Below, one piece after another: positions 1 to 5,584 of a stretch of 6,268 nucleotides of DNA. Positions within the stretch are counted from its first letter, which is position 1. Every line of letters starts with the position of its first letter. Origin of the DNA: Hyphomicrobiales bacterium (GTDB lineage Bacteria > Pseudomonadota > Alphaproteobacteria > Rhizobiales > Beijerinckiaceae); NCBI GenBank assembly GCA_900299065.1, contig OMIJ01000192.1:1-6268 (forward strand). Reading direction: 5' to 3'. The position numbers and the translations under genes were made by a program. Below the pieces are notes generated by a model that searched no databases, had not been told where the DNA came from, and saw only the letters and a program-made list of their open reading frames with translations.

Positions 1-736
1 CTTCACGATCAATCATCAGATTCATCCCATTGCCAAAGACCATCGCCAGACAATGCGCGCCAGCAAAAACACATTGCGCCTGATAATCTGGCAGATGAGC
101 AAAGCGCGCAATAAGCCAGCCATTTTCATAGCTCAATGCGGCAATCTCGAATTGTTCAAATGGCAAAGTGAAGCCTGTTTGCAAAGCTTTGGCGACGGCC
201 TCTTTGATACACCAGAGTGTCAGCAGTTGCTGATCTAGAGACCAGTGCAATTCCTTTGGCATAAGCGCAAGCTCTCGCGCCTTGATATGGCTTGTGAGCG
301 TCTCAACCAGATCAGGACGCAGACGCTCTACATCAACACCTATGGCAAAGGGCGCTGGTAGCACTGCGGCGAGCGCTACAGAGTCGCTATGCGCAAGGCT
401 CAATGTGAGAGCTGGCATATCCTCTCCCCGAACCAAAGGCTCGCCCTTGTCGCCTGTTATTATCGCGATAGTTTGCGAGGAGCGATGAGGCAGCAAAAAA
501 CGCAGGGCTCTTTTGGCAGCATAGCGTCCAAGCAACAGGCTCTGGCGTCGTAACTTATTGTCTATGGACTGAAAGTACTTTTGATCTGAATGGCTCAGAA
601 AATTGGATTGGTTATTGGATAGCCAATCTTGTTCGGCCCGCACAAGACTGAGTGCTCCAAATGGCTGCGCGTCCGCGCTCACTATGGGCAGGTCAAAGCC
701 GATCAGTGCAGGGTGCGGTTCGTTTGGGTGGTTCAT
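1..736 (-). CDS. 4'-phosphopantetheinyl transferase superfamily protein (Sfp-type), 3' end truncated by window
   Basis: Translating the minus strand from ATG 736-734 gives 245 residues with no stop before the window edge. Known for the family: it moves the 4'-phosphopantetheine arm of coenzyme A onto a conserved serine of acyl or peptidyl carrier proteins, in the cytoplasm and with Mg2+. Visible motifs, in order: KGEP near residues 97-100, SLAHS at 113-117, GVDVE at 133-137 (metal-binding Asp135 and Glu137), and WCIKEAVAKAL at 175-185 (Glu179 and Lys183 of the W/FxxKEAxxK motif). This order and spacing are diagnostic. Sfp-type enzymes are usually about 220-250 residues, so only a few residues should be missing. 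The upstream frame is closed by a TGA near 772 with no other start codon between, so ATG 736 is the likely start, though its Shine-Dalgarno is poor. No carrier-protein, polyketide or fatty-acid gene is visible, so the substrate (AcpP-like, siderophore or polyketide) cannot be assigned. It is transcribed divergently from the porin. Confidence 0.93.
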   Translation of the reverse strand, partial: MNHPNEPHPALIGFDLPIVSADAQPFGALSLVRAEQDWLSNNQSNFLSHSDQKYFQSIDNKLRRQSLLLGRYAAKRALRFLLPHRSSQTIAIITGDKGEPLVRGEDMPALTLSLAHSDSVALAAVLPAPFAIGVDVERLRPDLVETLTSHIKARELALMPKELHWSLDQQLLTLWCIKEAVAKALQTGFTLPFEQFEIAALSYENGWLIARFAHLPDYQAQCVFAGAHCLAMVFGNGMNLMIDRE

Positions 737-874
737 ATTCAGGTTTTGAGGAATTGATTCGGGCTTAGCAAGTCAGTCCGGCTGCTCACCCCTCACCTTT
801 CAGAGCAAAGGTATGTGGACAATTTCAATTTTGATCCTTCAGGGACAGGTTTCGTCAGCTTCGGACAAGATGAG

Positions 875-908
875 ATTGGCTTTAACCAATCAAGTCTCAA
901 AATGAGAC
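875..908. promoter_or_regulatory. Two adjacent inverted repeats, possible operator
   Basis: ATTGG (875-879) is mirrored by CCAAT (886-890) across six bases. Four bases on, GTCTCA (894-899) is mirrored perfectly by TGAGAC (903-908) across AAA. Both lie upstream of the putative porin promoter and about 140 bp from the transferase start. They could be binding sites of a dimeric regulator acting on either divergent gene. No family-specific consensus is recognised, and arms this short can arise by chance. Confidence 0.3.
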
Positions 909-940
909 AATGAATATGTAGTATATTTGCAACAATGTCT

Positions 941-969
941 TTGGAATTGAGTGATTTGCCTAATATCTT
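941..969 (+). promoter_or_regulatory. Candidate sigma70-like promoter for the porin gene
   Basis: TTGGAA (941-946) and TATCTT (964-969) are separated by 17 bases. Each matches four of six positions of the classical -35 and -10 hexamers. Transcription would begin near 976, giving a leader of about 75 nt containing the hairpin at 994-1026. An overlapping alternative -10, TAATAT at 961-966, has a weaker partner. This is inferred from sequence alone. Confidence 0.3.
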
Positions 970-993
970 GGCAGTTTGCTTAGCTTTTCGTCG

Positions 994-1026
994 AGGCTTT
1001 TTCTGCAATAAACGTTAGAAAAGCCT
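994..1026 (+). promoter_or_regulatory. Stem-loop in the porin 5' leader
   Basis: AGGCTTTTTCT (994-1004) can pair with AGAAAAGCCT (1017-1026), leaving one bulged base and a 12-nt loop. The stem ends 11 nt before the purine-rich ribosome binding site (1038-1045), so it would leave that site free. Leader stem-loops of this sort are known to stabilise some outer-membrane protein mRNAs (E. coli ompA is the classic case). That role is only an inference here. Confidence 0.35.
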
Positions 1027-1037
1027 TAGGATCACTT

Positions 1038-1045
1038 CAGAGGAG
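1038..1045 (+). promoter_or_regulatory. Strong ribosome binding site of the porin
   Basis: CAGAGGAG ends six bases before ATG 1052. It is close to the ideal Shine-Dalgarno, fixes the start codon and suggests high expression. Confidence 0.75.
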
Positions 1046-1051
1046 TAAATA

Positions 1052-1999
1052 ATGAAGGTCTCCGCGATTGTAGCCGCTTCGGCTCTCAGCCTCTCAACTG
1101 TCGCAGCCTTTGCTGCTGATTTGCCCTCTAAAAAGGAAGCCGCTCCTCCGCCGGTCGCTGCAGCTCCCTCGGGATTTGACTTTGCTTTCGGTGCCAAGCT
1201 GATTTCTGATTATGTCTCGCGAGGTGTCTCTCAGACGGCAGGCAATCCCGGCATTACTGCTTATGGCGAAGCCCGTTACAACATTGGTGACACACAATTC
1301 TATGCAGGCGTGCAGCCCTGGGCCGTTAAGCTCCCGACTTCCCCCTCCATGGAACTTGATCTCTACACAGGCGTTCGTCAGACTGTGGGTCAATTCTCGG
1401 TGGATGTTGGCGGTATTTATTATGCCTATCCCACCAATAAGAGCCAATATTGGATCAATGCTGCCGGTCTGGTGCAAAACACACATCTCAATCCAGGCGG
1501 CACTTACACAGCAACAACAGCTCGCGATCCCAGCTTCCTCGAGCTCTATGTCAAGCCGAGCCTGAATCTCACAGATTCCTTCAACATTGGCGCCAATGTC
1601 TATTACGCGCCTAATTGGAATCACTATGGATTTGATGCCACTTATGCCTCTTTGACCTCAAAATACACATTTGGTGAAACAGGCTTCTCGGTGTCAGGTG
1701 AATATGGCCGTCAATATCTGGGCACGACTTCTGCAACATCAATCTTCGGCAAGTTCGCTTTCCCCAGCTACAACACCTGGAATGCCGGCGTGTCCTATGC
1801 TTATAAGGTGTTCACTGTCGATGCGCGCTATTTCGGCAGCAGCTTGAACAAGTCGCAATGCTATGCTGTGAGCTCCGATCCGGCCGGCAATGTCACGGGA
1901 CGTTCCAACTGGTGCGGCAATCGCTTCATGCTCACTCTCTCGGCTGATCTGACGCTGAAGGATTTGAGCGGCCCCTCCAAGGTCGTCGCCAAATACTGA
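1052..1999 (+). CDS. TorF-family putative porin (Gcw_chp / conserved outer-membrane beta-barrel)
   Basis: The 315-residue product starts with a clear Sec signal peptide: Lys2, a hydrophobic Ala/Ser/Leu stretch to about residue 19, and an AFA|AD signal peptidase I site after Ala21. A short Pro/Ala-rich linker follows (about residues 23-40). The rest reads as alternating beta strands rich in Tyr, Gly and aromatic residues, and the chain ends in Tyr, as expected of an outer-membrane barrel. The segment LISDYVSRGVSQT (about residues 50-62) is the hallmark of the TorF/Gcw_chp family, and the DLPSKK start of the mature protein is typical of rhizobial porins. Cys270 and Cys288 flank a late loop and could form a disulfide. 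The family is annotated as putative porin and its substrate is unknown. The gene is monocistronic: strong ribosome binding site before it, intrinsic terminator straight after. Confidence 0.88.
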   Translation: MKVSAIVAASALSLSTVAAFAADLPSKKEAAPPPVAAAPSGFDFAFGAKLISDYVSRGVSQTAGNPGITAYGEARYNIGDTQFYAGVQPWAVKLPTSPSMELDLYTGVRQTVGQFSVDVGGIYYAYPTNKSQYWINAAGLVQNTHLNPGGTYTATTARDPSFLELYVKPSLNLTDSFNIGANVYYAPNWNHYGFDATYASLTSKYTFGETGFSVSGEYGRQYLGTTSATSIFGKFAFPSYNTWNAGVSYAYKVFTVDARYFGSSLNKSQCYAVSSDPAGNVTGRSNWCGNRFMLTLSADLTLKDLSGPSKVVAKY

Positions 2000-2025
2000 G
2001 CTCAGCGGATTACTTTAATCTCTTC

Positions 2026-2058
2026 AACCGGCCGGACATCTCCGGCCGGTTTTTTATT
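2026..2058 (+). terminator. Rho-independent terminator of the porin gene
   Basis: AACCGGCCGGA (2026-2036) pairs perfectly with TCCGGCCGGTT (2041-2051) around a CATC loop. A run of six T (2050-2055), then ATT, follows. The 11-bp GC-rich stem plus T-tract lies 27 bp past the porin stop codon. The other strand lacks a T-tract, so it acts on the plus strand only. Confidence 0.92.
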
Positions 2059-2063
2059 GGCAC

Positions 2064-2092
2064 TTGACATGAGGGCCTGCACGGCGTCTGCA
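2064..2092 (+). promoter_or_regulatory. Weak candidate promoter for the aldolase gene
   Basis: A perfect -35 hexamer TTGACA (2064-2069) lies just past the porin terminator. Seventeen bases on there is only a poor -10 (TCTGCA, 2087-2092). The strong terminator before it implies that the aldolase needs its own promoter near here. An activator could compensate for the weak -10. Confidence 0.25.
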
Positions 2093-2103
2093 TGCCATCA
2101 AAT

Positions 2104-2124
2104 CTTGCAGACACATCATGCAAG
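2104..2124 (+). promoter_or_regulatory. Inverted repeat upstream of the aldolase ribosome binding site
   Basis: CTTGCA (2104-2109) and TGCAAG (2119-2124) are perfect inverted copies separated by nine bases, ending one base before the Shine-Dalgarno. The geometry fits an operator for a dimeric repressor, or a leader hairpin. No regulator gene is in the window and no family consensus is recognised. Confidence 0.3.
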
Positions 2125-2125
2125 C

Positions 2126-2131
2126 GAGGGG
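2126..2131 (+). promoter_or_regulatory. Ribosome binding site deciding the aldolase start
   Basis: GAGGGG lies five bases before ATG 2137 and only two before ATG 2134, favouring the second ATG. The more distant in-frame ATG at 2092 has no ribosome binding site and would add residues unlike any aldolase N-terminus. Confidence 0.65.
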
Positions 2132-2136
2132 ATATG

Positions 2137-2907
2137 ATGCAGATAGACCTTCCTGTGAATCGCTTTAAACAAGCCCTTGCCAGCCAGCAAAAGCAGATTG
2201 GCTTCTGGCTATCCTCTTGCGCACCTTCAGTGAGCGAAGCGATCGCGGGTGCAGGCTTTGATTGGCTCGTTCTGGATATGGAACATGTAGCCAATGACGC
2301 GCCCGAAATCGTGCAGCATTTGCGCGCTCTGCAAGGCGGTACGGCTGAGCCAGTGGTGCGTCTGCCATGGAATGATCCCGTGCTGGTCAAACGTCTGCTG
2401 GATTGCGGCGTGCGCACATTTCTCTTTCCCTTTATCCAAAGCGCAGAAGAAGCCCGTCAGGCTGTGGCGGCAACGCGCTATCCTCCCCATGGCATTCGCG
2501 GAGTAGCTGGCACAACCAGAGCCAATCTCTATGGCCGCGTGCCGGATTATTTCCGCCGCGCCGATCAGCAAATCTGTGTGCTGGCGCAGATTGAAACGCG
2601 CAAGGCCGCCAGCCTTAGCCATGCAATTGCGCAGGTTGATGGCATTGATGGCCTGTTTGTTGGCCCGGCCGATCTCTCGGCTGATTTTGGATTTCCTAAT
2701 GATTGGGATCGACCAGAGGTCTGGCCGACCATTCTTGATATTGGCGCACAAGCGCGCGCCGCAGGTAAAGCAGCAGGCTTTTTATCAGCACGCGAAAGCG
2801 ATTGCCGCAAGGTTCTCGCCGATGAGTTCACCTTTGTGGCCACCGGCAGTGATATGGGCCTAGTGGCGCGCGGCGCCGATGCTTTGGTCAAACTCTATCA
2901 AGATTAG
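2137..2907 (+). CDS. HpcH/HpaI-family class II pyruvate aldolase
   Basis: With ATG 2137 the product has 256 residues, close to the usual length, and starts MQIDLPVNRFK as many HpaI homologues do. The family cleaves 4-hydroxy-2-oxo acids such as 4-hydroxy-2-oxoheptanedioate, 2-keto-3-deoxyrhamnonate or dehydro-deoxyglucarate to pyruvate (or tartronate semialdehyde) and an aldehyde, using a divalent metal. Visible signatures: FDWLVLDMEH (41-50, catalytic Asp47 and His50), PVVR (72-75, substrate Arg75), RYPPHGIRG (114-122), QIETR (151-155, metal ligand Glu153) and GPADLSAD (176-183, metal ligand Asp179). These correspond to E. coli HpaI Asp42, His45, Arg70, Glu149 and Asp175, so the enzyme should be active. 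No aromatic or sugar-acid catabolic gene lies nearby, so the substrate cannot be named. It is apparently monocistronic, and its TAG stop overlaps the stop of the convergent selO by 4 nt. Two in-frame ATGs (2134, 2137) leave one residue of doubt. Confidence 0.93.
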   Translation: MQIDLPVNRFKQALASQQKQIGFWLSSCAPSVSEAIAGAGFDWLVLDMEHVANDAPEIVQHLRALQGGTAEPVVRLPWNDPVLVKRLLDCGVRTFLFPFIQSAEEARQAVAATRYPPHGIRGVAGTTRANLYGRVPDYFRRADQQICVLAQIETRKAASLSHAIAQVDGIDGLFVGPADLSADFGFPNDWDRPEVWPTILDIGAQARAAGKAAGFLSARESDCRKVLADEFTFVATGSDMGLVARGADALVKLYQD

Positions 2908-4406
2908 GTCCCGCAAAACGTCATGAGCACGCATTCTTCCGCATTAGGCGGGGCAGCATAAGCGGCCCAATCGGGCTGATCCTCATAGGGCTTTGAGAGA
3001 ACATCCATGAGAGTGTGGAACAGCGAATAATCATTGTGTGTGACGGCTGCCGCAATAGCCTGCTCGATGCGATGATTGCGCGGGATAAAACGCGGATTAG
3101 CATTGCGCATCATCATTGCGCTTTCTTCGGGTTTTTGTGTCTGATTGTTTAATCTGGCGCGCCAGTGATCACACCAATCTTGCAAAGGACGATAAGTGGC
3201 AGGGATCGTTTGCGTCACGGCCATTGCAGCAAGATCCCGAAAGCTTAAGGTGAAATCCAGCTTATGCTTTTCAAGCGCACTGAGAAAATCAGCAACAAGT
3301 TGACCGTCCCCATCTTGCTCATTTGATAGCCCGAGTTTTAAGCGCATATGTTGTAGCCATGCGCGCTCGTAAAGAGGTTGAAATTGTGAGAGTGCGGCAC
3401 GCGCCTGTTCAATGGCCTTCTCGCCATCAACATTGATCACACTCAACAAAGCCTGAGCCAGGCGCGTCAAATTCCACAAACCAATCTGTGGCTGATTGCC
3501 ATAGGCATAGCGGCCCTGTTCATCAATCGAGCTGAAACATTTGTCATGACTATAGACATCGAGAAAAGCACAGGGGCCATAGTCAATCGTCTGGCCACTC
3601 ACTGCCATATTATCCGTATTCATTACGCCATGAATAAAGCCGATTGCCATCCAATGCGCGATGAGTTTGGCCTGTCGCTCAATCACGCGGCTCAGAAAAG
3701 CCAAAGCCGGTTGCTCCACCCCGATCAGATCCGGATCATGCCGGGTGATGGCATAATCGAGATAGGCTTTCAGCATTGCTTCGCCACCATGCGCGGCGCA
3801 ATATTCGAATGTGCCAATACGAATATGGCTATGCGCTACGCGTGTGAGAATGGCGCCAGGCAAAGGCTGTTCACGATAGACAGTCTGGTTGGTTGCAACA
3901 GCCGCCAAAGTGCGTGTGGTTGGCACGCCCAGCGCCTGCATAGCTTCACTGACGATGGCCTCGCGTAAAACAGGTCCCAGCGCCGCCAGTCCGTCACCGC
4001 GTTTTGAAAAAGGATTAGGTCCAGAGCCTTTCAACTGCAAATCGCGCAATTGCCCCCATTGATCTTGCAAAGTGCCGATCAGCAGGGCGCGCCCATCGCC
4101 CATGCGCGGATTAAAATAACCGAATTGATGTCCCGCATAGGCCAATGCAATGGGTTCTGCCTGTTTGGGCAAAAGATTGCCGCAAAAAATTTGCGTCAAA
4201 TCGTCTCTTGTGCACAAATTGGCATCAAGCTTGAGCTCCTGCGCCAAAGCCGGATTGAAATAGAGTAATTGCGCTTGGGCAATCGGTCTTGGCAGATGGC
4301 GAGCATAGCAAGCCTCAGGCAGGCAGAGATAAGCATTGCCCAATTGGCTTAAAAAACGATCCGCAATTGTCTCGTGCTGAACATTATCGCTCACAATCTG
4401 TCTCAT
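2904..4406 (-). CDS. selO: Protein adenylyltransferase SelO (YdiU/UPF0061 family pseudokinase)
   Basis: The complete 500-residue product has the normal family length. SelO is a kinase-fold enzyme that binds ATP inverted and transfers AMP to Ser, Thr or Tyr of target proteins; it is linked to redox homeostasis. Visible motifs: ALAYAGHQFG (87-96), GDGRALLIG (103-111), QLKGSGPNPFSKRGDG (124-139), LREAI (147-151) and NTDNMAVSG...IDYGP (263-278). Lys126, Glu149, Arg189, Arg196, Asn266 and Asp275 match P. syringae SelO Lys113, Glu136, Arg176, Arg183, Asn253 and Asp262, all offset by 13, so the active site is intact. The C-terminus TFCGT keeps the conserved Cys (Cys498) that is selenocysteine in animal SelO. 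The ATG overlaps the hydrolase stop (ATGA, 4403-4406) and has no clear Shine-Dalgarno of its own, implying translational coupling. The TAA stop overlaps the aldolase stop on the other strand. Confidence 0.97.
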   Translation of the reverse strand: MRQIVSDNVQHETIADRFLSQLGNAYLCLPEACYARHLPRPIAQAQLLYFNPALAQELKLDANLCTRDDLTQIFCGNLLPKQAEPIALAYAGHQFGYFNPRMGDGRALLIGTLQDQWGQLRDLQLKGSGPNPFSKRGDGLAALGPVLREAIVSEAMQALGVPTTRTLAAVATNQTVYREQPLPGAILTRVAHSHIRIGTFEYCAAHGGEAMLKAYLDYAITRHDPDLIGVEQPALAFLSRVIERQAKLIAHWMAIGFIHGVMNTDNMAVSGQTIDYGPCAFLDVYSHDKCFSSIDEQGRYAYGNQPQIGLWNLTRLAQALLSVINVDGEKAIEQARAALSQFQPLYERAWLQHMRLKLGLSNEQDGDGQLVADFLSALEKHKLDFTLSFRDLAAMAVTQTIPATYRPLQDWCDHWRARLNNQTQKPEESAMMMRNANPRFIPRNHRIEQAIAAAVTHNDYSLFHTLMDVLSKPYEDQPDWAAYAAPPNAEECVLMTFCGT

Positions 4407-5539
4407 TTCGCAGTTTGATCAATCCGCCATTGATCATGGCTCTGCATCCACTCATGGATGAGTGCGGCTATCTCCTGATTGTTTTTTTCAATCATCAGCA
4501 TATGGCCATTGCCGCAGACACCATGATCAGACAGGCGCAGATAGGAAACTTCAACTCCAGCCTGGACAAGAAAAGCCTGTGTGCAATGGTCATAGGGCGC
4601 ATGATAAGAGGCTTCGCCTTGCACAATCAGCACAGGCACATTCTGCAAATGTGCGAGCTTGCGCGCAGGTTCGGCCTGTGCCCAGCACCGCACCAATTCA
4701 GGCCCATCAGCTCTCTCTTGTTGTACGAAACTAAGCACTTCATTCTCGCCAAGCGCTGGATCGTAAGTCAAAGGTGCTGAAGTCAATCCATAGGGCTTGG
4801 TGAGCGGCCCATCTTTGAACCATTCAGGCGCACCAATTGTGACATTGTCATAAACAGGCGGACCAGAGGGCTCAATAGCCAGAATGGCTTTGACCAATCC
4901 CGGCCTGGCATCGGCCACCAGCCAACCAAAAGTGCCCGATTGCGAATGGGTGAGTAAAATCGCCGGACCAATCTTATCCAGCAAAGCAGCGCCTGCATCG
5001 CGGTTTAACTCTTGCTGGCGTGCGAAGCTGGCGAGTGAGGGAAAATTTTGTGCAAAGGTTTGATCAAAGATCGGATCGCCAAATTGGCCTGTACCGGGAA
5101 ACTGGCTATGCAAATGCGCCTGTGGCCAAAGCCGCGCTTTGGCGGGGGCAGTAAATTGACGCTCCACCCTCTGAGTCGAATGGCGAGTTAAGGGCCCCAT
5201 TTCGGAATGCCAGGGCGAGCGTCCACGTGCAGGTTGATCGAGCACATAAGTCGCATACCCCTGACGAAGAAAAAACTGCACCCAGCCCTCGCGACCGTCA
5301 GGTGTGCCCGTATAATTCAGGCCGCTCTGTCCGCCGCCGGAGAAAAACACAATCGGCCATGGCTTGGTTTGATGATGCGGGATTTGATATTCGACATACA
5401 TCTGGCCGCCCATATAGCGACCATCCGGCCCTTCGAAATATTGGCCGCCAACGAAGAAATAGCCTTGTTTGGCGACTACAAGCGGCTGACCACCATCAGC
5501 CGCCAAAGATGATGAACCTGAATTTGAGTGAGCGCTCAA
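4403..5539 (-). CDS. Alpha/beta-fold hydrolase (putative esterase), TTG start
   Basis: The product has 378 residues and no signal peptide or membrane segment, so it is probably cytoplasmic. The N-terminus carries QGYFFVGGQY (25-34). Then come beta strand IVFFSGGGQSG (63-73; oxyanion-hole region), the segment VLDQPARGRS (99-108), the nucleophile elbow THSQSG (197-202, Ser199) and the C-terminal HGVCGNGHML (339-348), whose His346 is the likely catalytic histidine. Glu or Asp near EPSGP (about 225) or YDH (about 320) could be the acid. This resembles a bacterial/fungal group of large uncharacterised esterase-like hydrolases; the substrate is unknown. The start is TTG 5539-5537: it has a GGGAG ribosome binding site six bases upstream, and the frame behind it holds no ATG, GTG or TTG before the TAG at 5587-5585. 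Other in-frame starts (TTG at codon 12, ATG at codon 43) are less well placed. It lies 45 nt after the Spy-like gene and overlaps selO by 4 nt. Confidence 0.88.
   Translation of the reverse strand: MSAHSNSGSSSLAADGGQPLVVAKQGYFFVGGQYFEGPDGRYMGGQMYVEYQIPHHQTKPWPIVFFSGGGQSGLNYTGTPDGREGWVQFFLRQGYATYVLDQPARGRSPWHSEMGPLTRHSTQRVERQFTAPAKARLWPQAHLHSQFPGTGQFGDPIFDQTFAQNFPSLASFARQQELNRDAGAALLDKIGPAILLTHSQSGTFGWLVADARPGLVKAILAIEPSGPPVYDNVTIGAPEWFKDGPLTKPYGLTSAPLTYDPALGENEVLSFVQQERADGPELVRCWAQAEPARKLAHLQNVPVLIVQGEASYHAPYDHCTQAFLVQAGVEVSYLRLSDHGVCGNGHMLMIEKNNQEIAALIHEWMQSHDQWRIDQTAK
4416..4436 (-). promoter_or_regulatory. Perfect hairpin 9 nt upstream of the selO start
   Basis: TGATCAAT and ATTGATCA form an 8-bp perfect stem around a five-base loop that reads GGCGG on the mRNA. 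The repeat lies in the last codons of the hydrolase and ends nine bases before the selO ATG. No ordinary Shine-Dalgarno is seen between hairpin and ATG; the only G-rich stretch is the loop. It could shape translational coupling or mRNA processing, or be chance codon choice. No T-tract follows, so it is not an intrinsic terminator. Confidence 0.4.
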
Positions 5540-5571
5540 TCTAATCTCCCGTGCCGGGAGATTAACGCTCA
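5529..5571 (-). promoter_or_regulatory. Long hairpin enclosing the hydrolase ribosome binding site and TTG start
   Basis: On the mRNA strand TAATCTCCC pairs perfectly with GGGAGATTA (9 bp; plus coordinates 5556-5564 and 5542-5550) around a GGCAC loop. The Shine-Dalgarno GGGAG is in the 3' arm. Immediately outside, TGAGCGT (5565-5571) can pair with GCGCTCA (5529-5535), adding 7 bp including one G-U. The six bases between the two 3' arms, GATTGA, would bulge out and contain the TTG start. Both translation signals would thus be held in structure unless melted. There is no T-tract, so an intrinsic terminator is unlikely. Confidence 0.6.
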
Positions 5572-5584
5572 GCTCAGTGATGGT

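Larger units (their letters stand above)
737..1051. other. Divergent intergenic region between the transferase and porin genes
   Basis: This 315-bp spacer separates two divergent starts, so it should carry promoters for both genes. It is AT-richer than its flanks. It contains an ATTGG/CCAAT inverted repeat (875-890), a perfect 6-bp-arm palindrome (894-908), a plausible sigma70-like promoter for the porin (941-969) and a leader hairpin (994-1026). A 71-codon minus-strand reading frame (793-1008) has no recognisable motif and runs across all these elements, so I treat it as non-coding. I see no convincing promoter for the transferase. Confidence 0.6.

Noticed and set aside
53..488. Two short plus-strand frames at the left edge
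   Set aside because: They lie opposite the transferase, whose GVDVE and KEAxxK motifs are on the minus strand in one unbroken frame.
793..1008. Minus-strand 71-codon frame in the divergent spacer
   Set aside because: It has a basic, motif-free product and runs through the inverted repeats and porin promoter region. Nothing supports translation.
1094..1624. Minus-strand reading frame of 176 codons inside the porin
   Set aside because: It is a shadow of the well-supported porin gene, with no motif and no ribosome binding site that I can see.
2092..2136. Longer N-terminus for the aldolase from ATG 2092
   Set aside because: No ribosome binding site at 2092. The extra 15 residues are unlike the family, and GAGGGG sits correctly before ATG 2137.
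2227..2751. Minus-strand 174-codon frame inside the aldolase
   Set aside because: It is the antisense shadow of a gene whose complete catalytic set is visible on the plus strand.
3546..4780. Plus-strand frames of 72-163 codons across selO and the hydrolase
   Set aside because: They are shadows of two confidently recognised minus-strand genes, with no family motif.
5542..5564. Hairpin read as a transcription terminator after the Spy-like gene
   Set aside because: No T-tract follows on either strand, and the stem contains the next gene's ribosome binding site, so a role in translation is more likely.
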